A stretch of DNA of 64,000 bases. Origin: Dehalococcoidia bacterium UBA2991. Its GTDB lineage: Bacteria > Chloroflexota > Dehalococcoidia > Tepidiformales > Tepidiformaceae. Each line of letters opens with the position of its first letter. Position 1 is the stretch's first letter. A program made the position numbers and the translations under genes. Location: positions 86,809 through 150,808 of the forward strand of contig DEAD01000002.1 of the NCBI GenBank assembly GCA_002346645.1, written 5' to 3'. The notes below the pieces were generated by a model that did not search any database, was not told the DNA's origin, and was given only the letters and a program-made list of their open reading frames with translations. Shown piece by piece: positions 36,812 through 45,089 of this stretch.

Positions 36812-37690
36812 ATGCAGCGTCTGCAGTTCTGTTTCCAACAAAGCACTGAGCCTCGTCCTTGGTTTCTAGACGGCCATCGGTTGGCCGTGGCGTTCCTGGA
36901 AATGGTTGGCACAATCTTTGCCTTGGGGATCTATTTTTTCGCTCGCGGCGGGCGACCCGATGACATCGAATCCTCAGTAGGTCGAGGACTGCAGATCATC
37001 GATCTCGAAAAACGCCTCGGCATCTTCGCGGAACTGCATTGGCAAGAGGTTTTTCTCCAGTACGACATCTTGATGACTATCGCCAACCAGGTCTATGCGT
37101 GGGGTCACTACCCTGTTCTCGCGCTTATCGGGACTTGGCTAGCCATCAAGGACCCCTCACGCTTCCGCTTTTTACGCAACGTGATGCTGCTCTCCGGAGC
37201 TATCGGAATCGCTTCCTATTGGTTACTTCCAACGGCCCCGCCCCGGCTTATTCACCTCTCTGGAATAGATTTCGGCTTCGTTGATACCGTTCACGGAAGC
37301 GCAGAGGTGGTTTACCTGCAACCTGGTCCCTTCATAAACAACTTCGCCGCCCTACCCAGCTTCCACTTCGGCTGGATTGCCCTAGCCTCAGCAGGCATCT
37401 GGGTGAACACCAAAAGCCCATGGCTTAGGGCATTGGCCGTAGCCATGTCTTTACTTATGTGGTGGGCGATCGTAGTCACCGGTAACCATTTCTTCTTAGA
37501 CATGTTGGCGGGTGCTTTCGTTGTGACCGTGTGCTGGATTGCAGTGGCCTACCTAGACCGAATCGGAATGAGTAACCGCATCAAAGAACTGTTGCATTTC
37601 GGCATTTCATACCTGCGAACAAACCTTAAAAATATGGTACGCCGTTGCATTAACAACTTTCGCTCATACTCCCGGGACAAGTTGGCTTAG
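36812..37690 (+). CDS. PAP2/Aur1-type membrane phosphatase or inositolphosphotransferase-like
   Basis: A 292-residue multi-pass membrane protein. The catalytic motifs of the PAP2 superfamily are visible as PSFHFGW (PSxHxxx) and GNHFFLDMLAG (G-x-H-F-x2-D-x3-G), in the Aur1-like arrangement. Some such proteins split lipid phosphates or move inositol phosphate. ATG at 36812, after GAGGGA, is chosen; an upstream in-frame start exists at 36782. The hydrolase-like gene begins the next base after its stop (TAG then TTG), so they are co-translated. Confidence 0.82.
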   Translation: MQRLQFCFQQSTEPRPWFLDGHRLAVAFLEMVGTIFALGIYFFARGGRPDDIESSVGRGLQIIDLEKRLGIFAELHWQEVFLQYDILMTIANQVYAWGHYPVLALIGTWLAIKDPSRFRFLRNVMLLSGAIGIASYWLLPTAPPRLIHLSGIDFGFVDTVHGSAEVVYLQPGPFINNFAALPSFHFGWIALASAGIWVNTKSPWLRALAVAMSLLMWWAIVVTGNHFFLDMLAGAFVVTVCWIAVAYLDRIGMSNRIKELLHFGISYLRTNLKNMVRRCINNFRSYSRDKLA

Positions 37691-38518
37691 TTGCCCAGGC
37701 TTGATTGCGGAGACTGGACGCTAGCGTATGACGTTTCCGGGGAACAAGACGCACCCGCTGCTCTTTTGCTGCACGACATTCCCGACGACCGGCGGGTCTG
37801 GCGAGACCTGGCCAGAAACATGGGTGAGGATTTCTGCACAATCGTGCCCGACCTGAGGGGTTTTGGGGAAAGCGGAGCACCATCAGATCTAGACACATCT
37901 CCGGAGTTAGACCAGTACGCGGGAGATCTTGCTGCTCTGCTTAGTGCTGAAGGCATTGAGACCTGTACCGTCGTCGTCGGGTCTGGCTTCGGCGCGGAAG
38001 TCGCTCTACAGCTCGCGCTGAGTTCTCCTGAGCGAATTGAGTTCCTGGTGCTCAGTGGTGCCAACCCGGTTAGCGACCACCCCACCTACGACGGACCACT
38101 AAGAGCCCGGGAAGCGCTACTTGCTGAGCAGGGTGGACTTGCCAGACGTTTCGGGATGGCGCGAGCAGCCAACAGAGCAACAGAGCATCTAACTAGAGCC
38201 TACATACGCTCGTCCATAAGAGGGCGGTACAAGCACGTAGAAGCTGCCGCCTTCGCAAGCGCGCACGAGGCGCGCGCCAGCCGTAATGCCGCCCTGCTAA
38301 CTCAGCTGTCTTCCCTCACAGTGCCTACACTCATAGTGACAGGAGAAAACGACCCTCTCCTACCAGCAGCACATCTACTAGCTAAAACTCTCCCAAATGG
38401 ACGACTCGTAACGCTAAGCAGATGCGGACATGGAGCACCGTTCGTCGCACCACGCGATTTCGAGGCAGCACTCGGAGCCTTTCTCGGGGATGTCCGCACG
38501 ACAGAGGTCCACGCCTAG
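37691..38518 (+). CDS. Alpha/beta hydrolase-fold protein lacking the nucleophile Ser
   Basis: A 275-residue alpha/beta hydrolase fold: LLLHDIPDDRRVWRDLA, VPDLRGFGESGAP, acid loop TGENDPLLPAA and late His in SRCGHGAPFV. The elbow reads GSGFGA, so Gly is at the Ser place (GGG TCT GGC TTC GGC). This is the second such case in 3 kb. TTG start at 37691 directly after the PAP2 stop suggests the two act together on membrane lipids, but this is inference. Confidence 0.78.
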   Translation: MPRLDCGDWTLAYDVSGEQDAPAALLLHDIPDDRRVWRDLARNMGEDFCTIVPDLRGFGESGAPSDLDTSPELDQYAGDLAALLSAEGIETCTVVVGSGFGAEVALQLALSSPERIEFLVLSGANPVSDHPTYDGPLRAREALLAEQGGLARRFGMARAANRATEHLTRAYIRSSIRGRYKHVEAAAFASAHEARASRNAALLTQLSSLTVPTLIVTGENDPLLPAAHLLAKTLPNGRLVTLSRCGHGAPFVAPRDFEAALGAFLGDVRTTEVHA

Positions 38519-38542
38519 ACCTCAATGCCTACAAGACGAGAC

Positions 38543-38551
38543 TGCTATAAT
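38543..38551 (+). promoter_or_regulatory. Extended -10 promoter candidate
   Basis: TGC-TATAAT gives an exact -10 box with the TGn extension, 38 bp before the ATG of the small membrane peptide at 38590. No good -35 is visible, as is common for extended -10 promoters. It would start the small gene and the two genes after it as a separate transcript. Confidence 0.55.
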
Positions 38552-38589
38552 TGCCCCCCTCTTACGGCTGGCTAAGGAGTTGTCCACGC

Positions 38590-38700
38590 ATGAAGCGCAT
38601 TCTTGCTCTCCTCGTTCTCCTAGCGGTCGCCGCCTCAGTGGTGGTCGTAATGCGTCGCACCGCAGGGGTCGACGACTTTCTTGATGAGGACCTCGACTAG
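38590..38700 (+). CDS. 36-residue single-helix membrane peptide
   Basis: A short gene. The product begins MKRILALLVLLAVAASV, a hydrophobic helix of about 20 residues with basic ends (KR and RR), then a short acidic tail ending DDFLDEDLD. Its form resembles the small DLW-39-type peptides of Actinobacteria, which likewise end in an acidic tail, but the identity is not shown. AAGGAG is 13 nt before the ATG and an extended -10 box is 38 bp upstream. The ketosynthase-like gene follows after 33 bp. Confidence 0.55.
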   Translation: MKRILALLVLLAVAASVVVVMRRTAGVDDFLDEDLD

Positions 38701-38733
38701 CTGAGCGACGCGCCACAATCTCCGCTCGAGCCC

Positions 38734-39882
38734 TTGTCAGGCTCTACCGCCACACCAGTCGTGACCGGGTATGGGGCCGTGACTGCATACGGAACCGGCG
38801 TGGAGAAGTTGTGGAAAGCACTAGTAGAAGGGCAGTCCCCTGCAACTAACTGGTCCCCTGAAGATAGCCCGGATACCTTCAGGGCCGGACCCATTGGGGA
38901 CAACTACCGCCCCCACCCACGCATTCCCCGCAACCTTGCTCACTTCCTAGACCGGGGTTCAATGATAGGCCTCGATGCTGCCCTACAAGCAGTCGAGGCG
39001 GCGGGCCTAACGGCAGGAATCGCGGACTCACGACGCTTCGCAGTAACAGATGGGCTTGCATTTCGCGCCCCAGGACAGGCCACTCTGTTCGTACCGTACG
39101 GCCAGCTCGTAGCGCGAGCATTAGGCGTTAGGGGAAAGGTAATGAGCCTAACAGGAGCTGAGTCGAGCGGGCTCTCGGCCATAGCAGAGGCGGCTGGAAT
39201 AGTGGCTCAGGGAGAGGCAGATGTAGTAGTGGCAGGGGCAGCACAGGCCCTACAGCCAGCCGTCCTTGCTCACCTTGCTCAACAAGACATGATCGCACCA
39301 GAGGAGGCTCACCCCCTCGACGCCCATCCCAACGGTTGCATCCCTGCTGAGGGTGCTGCTTACATCGTTGTGGAAAGCGAAAACCACGCGAGGGAGCGAG
39401 GAGCAACAGTTCACGCCCGCATCGCAGGAGCAACACGCACCTTCGACCCGTTAGCCGAACCACTAGACCCAAGTGATGCAACGGAGGCAGGACGCTCAAT
39501 GCAGGCTGCCCTGGGGGCCGCAGGTTACCTGCAGAATCAAGTGGATCACGTTGCCTCATGCGCAGATGGACGCGCTTACAGAGACGCCTCTGACGCAGTT
39601 GGACTCACACGAACGTTCGGACGACACGTTTATTACGCCAGCGTTACCGCACCTGCAGGAGCTTTGGGCCAAACGCTAGCAGCTAGTGGCCCACTTGCAA
39701 TGACCTACGCCCTAGAAGCAATGCGACTCCAACAGGTTGCACCGACAGCAGGTTTTCAGGAGTCACCCGAACGCTCTGACCTCAGTATCGTACGGAAGAC
39801 CCGTGAGGAGCGGCTCGACTGCATATTAGTGACATCGCTTGGGCTAGGAGGCTCCAACGCAAGCGTCCTCCTCCAGCGCTAA
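38734..39882 (+). CDS. Ketosynthase-like protein lacking catalytic Cys/His (CLF-like)
   Basis: A 382-residue thiolase-fold protein resembling beta-ketoacyl-ACP synthases and chain-length factors: VVTGYGAVTAYGTG, then FLDRGSMIGLDAALQA and a C-terminal VTSLGLGGSNASVLL. At the active site TACxSG reads GAESSG, so Cys is replaced by Glu (GCT GAG TCG). The HGTGT region reads CADGRA and the NxGH region reads APAGALG, so both His are lost. Chain-length factors have Gln at the Cys site. Start TTG at 38734 is uncertain; GTG at 38761 is possible. Confidence 0.82.
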   Translation: MSGSTATPVVTGYGAVTAYGTGVEKLWKALVEGQSPATNWSPEDSPDTFRAGPIGDNYRPHPRIPRNLAHFLDRGSMIGLDAALQAVEAAGLTAGIADSRRFAVTDGLAFRAPGQATLFVPYGQLVARALGVRGKVMSLTGAESSGLSAIAEAAGIVAQGEADVVVAGAAQALQPAVLAHLAQQDMIAPEEAHPLDAHPNGCIPAEGAAYIVVESENHARERGATVHARIAGATRTFDPLAEPLDPSDATEAGRSMQAALGAAGYLQNQVDHVASCADGRAYRDASDAVGLTRTFGRHVYYASVTAPAGALGQTLAASGPLAMTYALEAMRLQQVAPTAGFQESPERSDLSIVRKTREERLDCILVTSLGLGGSNASVLLQR

Positions 39883-39922
39883 TTCTGGCCTTTCCTTCCG
39901 CATTTCCCAGCTCGCCGGTACG

Positions 39923-40555
39923 ATGCTCTTGGTGGAGATCAGCTGGCTTGGACGCACATGCTTCCGCCTTCGTGGCCGCGAGGGCGCCGTTTTAACAGAT
40001 CCCGTAGCGGCTTCTACCGGGTACGGGCTGGGACGGACTAGTGCTGAGGTCGTCACCCTCAGCCGTAGTGACGATCCTGAAATCAGCAACCATGAAGGTG
40101 TTCGTGGCGATCCTTTGGTTGTCGAGGCACCAGGGGAATACGAGGTTCGCGGAATCCTCATTACAGGTATCCCTATCCCCCGCGAAGACGGACGTACTAT
40201 GGCATTCGCCTACGAGATTGACGGAGTGAACATCGTACATCTGGGGCTCCCCAGTACGTCACCAGACTCCAAAATCCTCGAGCGTTTTGAGAACGTAGAT
40301 GTCCTGCTGATGCCGGTGGGTGGTGGTGGTTCGCTTTCAGCATCGGTAGCGGCGGATCTGATGCAACGTATAGACCCCAACATCGTGGTACCAATGAACT
40401 ACCGCACAGACCTCGACAGCACTCACTTGGATCCAATAGACCGCTTCCTAAGCGAGGCAGGCAACACCCCCGAGCCCAATCCTCGGCTAACCGTGACTCG
40501 CGCTTCCATTCCTAGCGAACTAACAGTCGAAGTACTGAAACCACGCGGCAGTTAG
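39923..40555 (+). CDS. Metallo-beta-lactamase-fold protein without the metal motif
   Basis: A 210-residue protein of the UlaG/COG2220 type: EISWLGRTCFRLRGREGAVLTDPV at the N-terminus, APGEYEVRGILITGI, VNIVHLGLP, VDVLLMPVGG and IVVPMNYRTD are the family's strands. The HxHxDH metal motif is absent (TLSRSDDPEISN at its place), and the usual Asp after HLG and the later His are also changed. So it is most likely not a metallohydrolase of the usual kind. It starts 40 bp after the ketosynthase-like gene and is likely co-transcribed with it. Confidence 0.8.
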   Translation: MLLVEISWLGRTCFRLRGREGAVLTDPVAASTGYGLGRTSAEVVTLSRSDDPEISNHEGVRGDPLVVEAPGEYEVRGILITGIPIPREDGRTMAFAYEIDGVNIVHLGLPSTSPDSKILERFENVDVLLMPVGGGGSLSASVAADLMQRIDPNIVVPMNYRTDLDSTHLDPIDRFLSEAGNTPEPNPRLTVTRASIPSELTVEVLKPRGS

Positions 40556-40564
40556 CCCAAGCCT

Positions 40565-42130
40565 TTACCGGTTAGAGACAAGCGCTCCATAAGCTTCCGG
40601 TACCCGATCACGCAAAGCATGCGTGCTGGGAGCCATGTCTTTCCAACGGGCGTTTGCGCGATTGACCTGCGCAGCCATTGCCAAGTCAGTCCCGGCCGGC
40701 ACGGCAGTGAGGGGAGCACCAGTAGGGGAGGTGATCACACCTCCTCCTGTCCAAGCCGCAGTGGTATACACACGATTCTCATCACTACGGGTGCGGGCCA
40801 TTCGTTCATTCATTGGGTGCTCCCCAAAACTGGACCACGCAAGAACATCAGCCCCTTCAAGAGCCAGACACCGGCCAACCTCAGGCACAAGACCCTCATC
40901 TCCACAGAGAAGACCCACATTGCCGACATCAGTAGATATTACGGGCGCAAACGACTCACCCAAATCAATACCTCGTCCGTGCGTAGAGCGGTGCTCAAGA
41001 GTCTGGTCAGGAGTCACAAGAACGGCTACCTGTTCCATCGTGCAGCCATTGGTGGAGACGGCAAAAGCTAGCACACCGCCATTTACCTGAACCGCCTTTT
41101 CAATCGCCGGCATAGCAGTTTGCCAGCCCTCATTTCCAGACTCTCCCCCGATCACAATTAAATCGCAGTTTTGGGCGCGGAGTGCCTCATAACGAGAGAC
41201 CAACATCGCCGCATCAAAACCGTCCCCGGAGCCCGGCAAAACTGCAATACGCCGGTTCTCGTCAGCGGGGACCATAGGCTCATCTAGGAAGGACTTGGCT
41301 GGGGAGTCTTCCCACGGTTCCATCAGACGACCGTATAGGTTCGGCCTGCGAGGAACGGTGGTGGAAAACGTCTCCACAGGGTCAATCACATAGGTGACCA
41401 AAGTATCACCTGTACTAGGAGCATCCACACGCGAATTGCCTTGGGGGTCGATTACGCAAGAGCGCCCCGCATAGACAAGCGTGTTTCCCTCCGGTCCCCA
41501 CTTGTCGGCCGCTGCTACCCAAACACCGTTTTCAAAGGCACGTGCGGGCATGAGGTACTCACACTGTGTAGTGCTTAGTTCCTCAATATTGCTTGCCCAA
41601 GAGACCCACGCGGTCAGATCAAGGATTATTTCGGCCCCGTTAACAGCAAGGGCTCGAGCAATCTCCGGCTGACGACCGTCTGCGCAAATCAGCACACCAA
41701 AGCGAGTGAACCCAGCATCGAAAACGGGGAAAGCTTCACCTCGCCTAAACCAACGGTTATCGAAATGCCAGAGGAAGCCCTTGTCGTACCTTCCAACCAT
41801 TTCCCCGGCTGGATTGAAAATGACCCCGCTGTTCGTCAGTGAACCATCTTGATGGGGAACAGCCATACCAGCAGCCAGCCAGTAGCCATACTCACGTGCC
41901 TTAGCCCCAAAGAGGGCTGCCACCTCCGCGAAGGGACGCACCCCTGGCTTCGAATACGGGTCGGAGTCCTGCACGTAGTAGGCGGGATAAGCACATTCAG
42001 GGAGTGCCACAAGCTGGGCACCAGCTTCACCAGCCTCGTCTAAGGCCCGTAGCAGACCTAGAAGGTTCTCCTCTGCCCTTTCAAGATCGAAGGCACGGAC
42101 CTGGCAACAGGCAACTGTAAATGGTTCCAA
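40565..42130 (-). CDS. Nitrilase-superfamily protein with tandem CN-hydrolase domains
   Basis: About 521 residues. The first half is a full carbon-nitrogen hydrolase with the triad Glu45 (LPECAYP), Lys117 (GRYDKGF) and Cys149 (LICADGRQPE). The second half (about residue 290 on) looks like a second, partial copy: IAVLPGSGDGF, then GGESGNEG, RSTHGRG and LLCGDEGLVPEVGR, keeping a Cys and Glu but no clear Lys. NAD synthetase and other fusions lack this layout. TTG at 42130 with GGAGG 5 nt before is chosen; the frame stays open to 42160. Confidence 0.83.
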   Translation of the reverse strand: MEPFTVACCQVRAFDLERAEENLLGLLRALDEAGEAGAQLVALPECAYPAYYVQDSDPYSKPGVRPFAEVAALFGAKAREYGYWLAAGMAVPHQDGSLTNSGVIFNPAGEMVGRYDKGFLWHFDNRWFRRGEAFPVFDAGFTRFGVLICADGRQPEIARALAVNGAEIILDLTAWVSWASNIEELSTTQCEYLMPARAFENGVWVAAADKWGPEGNTLVYAGRSCVIDPQGNSRVDAPSTGDTLVTYVIDPVETFSTTVPRRPNLYGRLMEPWEDSPAKSFLDEPMVPADENRRIAVLPGSGDGFDAAMLVSRYEALRAQNCDLIVIGGESGNEGWQTAMPAIEKAVQVNGGVLAFAVSTNGCTMEQVAVLVTPDQTLEHRSTHGRGIDLGESFAPVISTDVGNVGLLCGDEGLVPEVGRCLALEGADVLAWSSFGEHPMNERMARTRSDENRVYTTAAWTGGGVITSPTGAPLTAVPAGTDLAMAAQVNRANARWKDMAPSTHALRDRVPEAYGALVSNR

Positions 42131-42186
42131 TGTCGCCTCCACTCCTGATTTCGCACGCATTCGGGTACGTTGCTAGACTCGCTCTC

Positions 42187-42274
42187 GGAGAGGTGTCCGA
42201 GTGGCTTATGGTACCGTTCTCGAAAAGCGGTGTGCAGCAATGCACCGGGAGTTCGAATCTCCCCCTCTCCGCCA
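42187..42274 (+). tRNA. tRNA-Ser (anticodon CGA)
   Basis: An 88-nt type II tRNA with a 7-bp acceptor stem (GGAGAGG with CCTCTCC), D-arm TCCGAGTGGCTTATGG, anticodon stem-loop with loop CTCGAAA and anticodon CGA, a long variable arm (TGTGCAGCAATGCAC), the T-arm with GTTCGAATC, discriminator G and an encoded CCA. It lies between the nitrilase (minus) and trmO (minus). It reads UCG. Confidence 0.95.
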
Positions 42275-42351
42275 CCTAGCTTGGGATAAGTTGTAGCTGT
42301 CACTGCTGGTAGTCTGCGGCGAAAGCATTTTGAACAGATAAATTGGCATTT

Positions 42352-42816
42352 CTATTCGCCAGGGTTGGTCGCGTCAGGATGAGCGTCATAGCGGGGTAGA
42401 TAGGGTTTCAAATCAAGTACAGGTGTACCGTCAATAGCATCGAGGCCAAGCACTCGCAACGTTTTTTGATCTAGCCCAAGCAAACGCACGGCAGCCACCC
42501 CAAGGTGATTGGGCCGGAGTTGACTGCGAGTCGCAAAGATTCCCGTCTCCAAACCCTCAACCGTAACCGACAAGGGCTTCTCGGGAGCGTTTACAGCCAA
42601 GTCCATATAAAAGACGACAATTAGGTGGCTAAATTCCTCAATTCCCCGAAGCCCTTCCGCAAATTCAGGAAGCAGAACGATACGACTCTCAACATGTTCC
42701 CAGCCATGAGGCCGAGGCTTATGTACTTCGTTCTGCACCCATCCGATCGCGCCCGAACTAATCCGTTCTGGTGGATGTGGTCGTTCGAACTTGCGAAAGC
42801 GATCAATGAGTCCCAT
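42352..42816 (-). CDS. trmO: tRNA (t6A37) N6-methyltransferase-like, TrmO/TsaA domain
   Basis: A 154-residue TsaA-domain protein. ISSGAIGWVQNEV, then ESRIVLLPEFAEGLRGIEEFSHLIVVFYM, and IFATRSQLRPNHLGVAAVRLLGL with the family R-x-x-x-R-P-N-x-x-G and DLKPYLPRYDAHPDA near the end match TrmO, which makes m6t6A37 in tRNA-Thr with SAM. TsaD (49033), which helps make the t6A substrate, is also in the window. Start ATG at 42816 is 6 bp after the stop of a small gene upstream. Confidence 0.88.
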   Translation of the reverse strand: MGLIDRFRKFERPHPPERISSGAIGWVQNEVHKPRPHGWEHVESRIVLLPEFAEGLRGIEEFSHLIVVFYMDLAVNAPEKPLSVTVEGLETGIFATRSQLRPNHLGVAAVRLLGLDQKTLRVLGLDAIDGTPVLDLKPYLPRYDAHPDATNPGE

Positions 42817-42822
42817 AGGAGC

Positions 42823-42987
42823 CTAAGGCCCTTCCAAGTCGACCACCGTGTCTAAGGCAAATTCAAGAAAAGGAACAGGCAAGAAACCTCTTAAAACCAT
42901 ACCTTCGTAGGTTCTCATTCCAGTATAGGGATGGATAACACCAAAGACCTCTCTGAAATACCAAAGGAGCCTAGTGTTTATGGGCAT
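42823..42987 (-). CDS. Candidate 54-residue protein coupled to trmO
   Basis: A short reading frame under the usual size limit: 54 residues starting MPINTRLLWYFREVF and ending FALDTVVDLEGP. AAAGGG lies 6 nt before the ATG at 42987, and its stop is 6 bp before the trmO ATG, so co-translation is likely. It is the only coding candidate in the 299 bp between trmO and gyrB. No known family is recognised; the residues are hydrophobic and aromatic (WYF), perhaps peripheral to the membrane. The remaining 128 bp before gyrB contain no clear feature. Confidence 0.5.
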   Translation of the reverse strand: MPINTRLLWYFREVFGVIHPYTGMRTYEGMVLRGFLPVPFLEFALDTVVDLEGP

Positions 42988-43115
42988 TTTGACCCTTTCT
43001 AAGCGGCCCAGAAGCTGGCGGCCAAGTCCCTTTTTGTGATAAAATGCACAACAATCCTAACAATAATCGCGGGCGCACTCGGTGCGTCGCGGTACACCCC
43101 CCGACAAGGCAGCAT

Positions 43116-45059
43116 ATGGCGATAGAACAGGCCAGCTCAAGCACCTACACCGCAGCTAATATTCAGGTGCTCGAAGGCCTGGAGGCGGTTCGCCGTCGAC
43201 CCGGTATGTACATCGGGACTACTGACAAGGCCGGTCTCCACCACCTGGTTAAAGAGCTCGTTGACAATGCTGTTGATGAAGCTATGGCAGGCTTCTGCGA
43301 CCGCGTAGAGGTTACCTTCCGTGCGGATGGCTGGTGCACCGTCAGCGACAACGGTCGAGGCATTCCTGTAGGCGTTCAGAAACAAACGGGTAAAACTGCT
43401 GTAGAGACGGTGATGACAGTGCTGCACGCCGGCGGAAAATTCGGCGGGGGCGGATACAAGGTATCTGGCGGACTGCATGGAGTAGGCGCAAGCGTTGTAA
43501 ATGCACTAGCCGAAGAAATGTCGGTCGAGGTCGTTCCGGACCCAGAGGCCCAGGGTAAAAAGCACGGGGGCAAGATTTACCGCCAAGATTACTCGCGCGG
43601 TGAGGCGCTCAATAAGCTCGCACCCAAGCCCCTTAAGGAAGACCGTCACTCCGGCACAACGATTTCTTTCAAGCCAGACTCAGAAGTATTCGACTCCACC
43701 TCGTTCGATTTCGCGATTGAGGCTGATCGGCTGCGCCAATACGCCTACCTAACGAAAGGCACCTGGTTCCGGCTATTTGATGAGCGCGATGGGCGCGAGA
43801 TGAACTACTACTTTGAGGGCGGCATTCAAAGCTTTGTGCGGCATGTGAACCGGGATCGAACCGTGCTCAACCACGATCCCGTTTATGTTGAGCGAGAGGT
43901 CGAGGGGAACTCGATCGAATGTGCGATCCAATACAACGACGGTTTCAATGAATCGGTCTTTACCTTTGCGAACGGAATCAACACGATTGACGGCGGCGCC
44001 CATTTGACTGGATTCCGCAGTGCTCTGACTCGAGTTCTAAACGACTATGCACGTAAGGCTAAGGTTCTGAAAGACGGGGATTCAAACCTTAGCGGTGAAG
44101 ATGTACGCGAGGGACTAGTAGCAGTTGTCTCGGTTAAGCTGCCAGAGCCGCAGTTCGAGGGTCAGACGAAGACTCGTCTAGGCAATGCCGAAGTCTCTGC
44201 ACACGTGCAAGGCGCACTAGGTGAGGCGCTCACACAGCATCTCGAAGAGAACCCCTCAGATGCACGACGCGTCATCGAAAAAGGAATGACCGCTGCGCGG
44301 GCCCGCGAAGCCGCCCGAAAAGCGAGAGACCTCGTTCATCGCAAAAGTGCCTTAGAGAGCGGGAACCTGCCCGGTAAGCTGGCCGACTGCTCCAGCCGAG
44401 ACCCAGAGGAGTCGGAGATTTTTATCGTCGAGGGTGACAGCGCAGGCGGGTCAGCTAAGCAAGGACGGGATCGCCACACCCAGGCCATCCTGCCCCTACG
44501 TGGGAAGATCCTAAATGTTGAAAAGGCATTCCCAGAAAAGATGCTTGGTCACGAGGCTATTCGCCTCATCATCGCTGCCCTGGGCACAGGCATCCGCGAT
44601 ACCTTCGATATCACCAAGCTGCGCTACCACAAGGTCATAATCATGACCGATGCGGACGTGGACGGAGCCCATATTCGGACGTTGCTCCTGACTTTCTTCT
44701 TCAGGAACATGGTCGAATTAATCGAGAGAGGTAACCTCTACATCGCCCAACCGCCCCTCTACCGCCTGCAACAAGGCAAGAACACCAACTACTTCTTTTC
44801 CGACGCAGAACTCAAGGATTTTCAACGGGGAAAGAAGCAAAAGGGCAATGTGCAGCGCTTTAAGGGGCTTGGTGAGATGAATGCCGACCAGCTCTGGGAG
44901 ACAGCACTGAAACCGGATTCAAGGATCCTTTTGCAGGTCACTATCGAGGATGCTACCGCGGCAGACCGCATCTTTTCAGAGCTAATGGGTGAGGACGTCA
45001 GCCATCGACGACGCTTTATTCAAACCCATGCTAAAGAAGTCCAAAACCTGGACGTATAA
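43116..45059 (+). CDS. gyrB: DNA gyrase subunit B
   Basis: A 647-residue type II topoisomerase ATPase subunit. GHKL motifs are visible (ELVDNAVDEA, DNGRGIPVG, GGLHGVGASVVNAL), then the TOPRIM EGDSAGGSAKQGRDR and DADVDGAHIRTL, and the C-terminal FKGLGEMNADQLWETA. ATG at 43116 gives the normal N-terminus; an upstream ATG at 43044 would add 24 odd residues. No gyrA is next to it. ParE is a less likely identity. Confidence 0.95.
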   Translation: MAIEQASSSTYTAANIQVLEGLEAVRRRPGMYIGTTDKAGLHHLVKELVDNAVDEAMAGFCDRVEVTFRADGWCTVSDNGRGIPVGVQKQTGKTAVETVMTVLHAGGKFGGGGYKVSGGLHGVGASVVNALAEEMSVEVVPDPEAQGKKHGGKIYRQDYSRGEALNKLAPKPLKEDRHSGTTISFKPDSEVFDSTSFDFAIEADRLRQYAYLTKGTWFRLFDERDGREMNYYFEGGIQSFVRHVNRDRTVLNHDPVYVEREVEGNSIECAIQYNDGFNESVFTFANGINTIDGGAHLTGFRSALTRVLNDYARKAKVLKDGDSNLSGEDVREGLVAVVSVKLPEPQFEGQTKTRLGNAEVSAHVQGALGEALTQHLEENPSDARRVIEKGMTAARAREAARKARDLVHRKSALESGNLPGKLADCSSRDPEESEIFIVEGDSAGGSAKQGRDRHTQAILPLRGKILNVEKAFPEKMLGHEAIRLIIAALGTGIRDTFDITKLRYHKVIIMTDADVDGAHIRTLLLTFFFRNMVELIERGNLYIAQPPLYRLQQGKNTNYFFSDAELKDFQRGKKQKGNVQRFKGLGEMNADQLWETALKPDSRILLQVTIEDATAADRIFSELMGEDVSHRRRFIQTHAKEVQNLDV

Positions 45060-45089
45060 CAAGTACTCCTGTGGGCTTCCACATACTGC

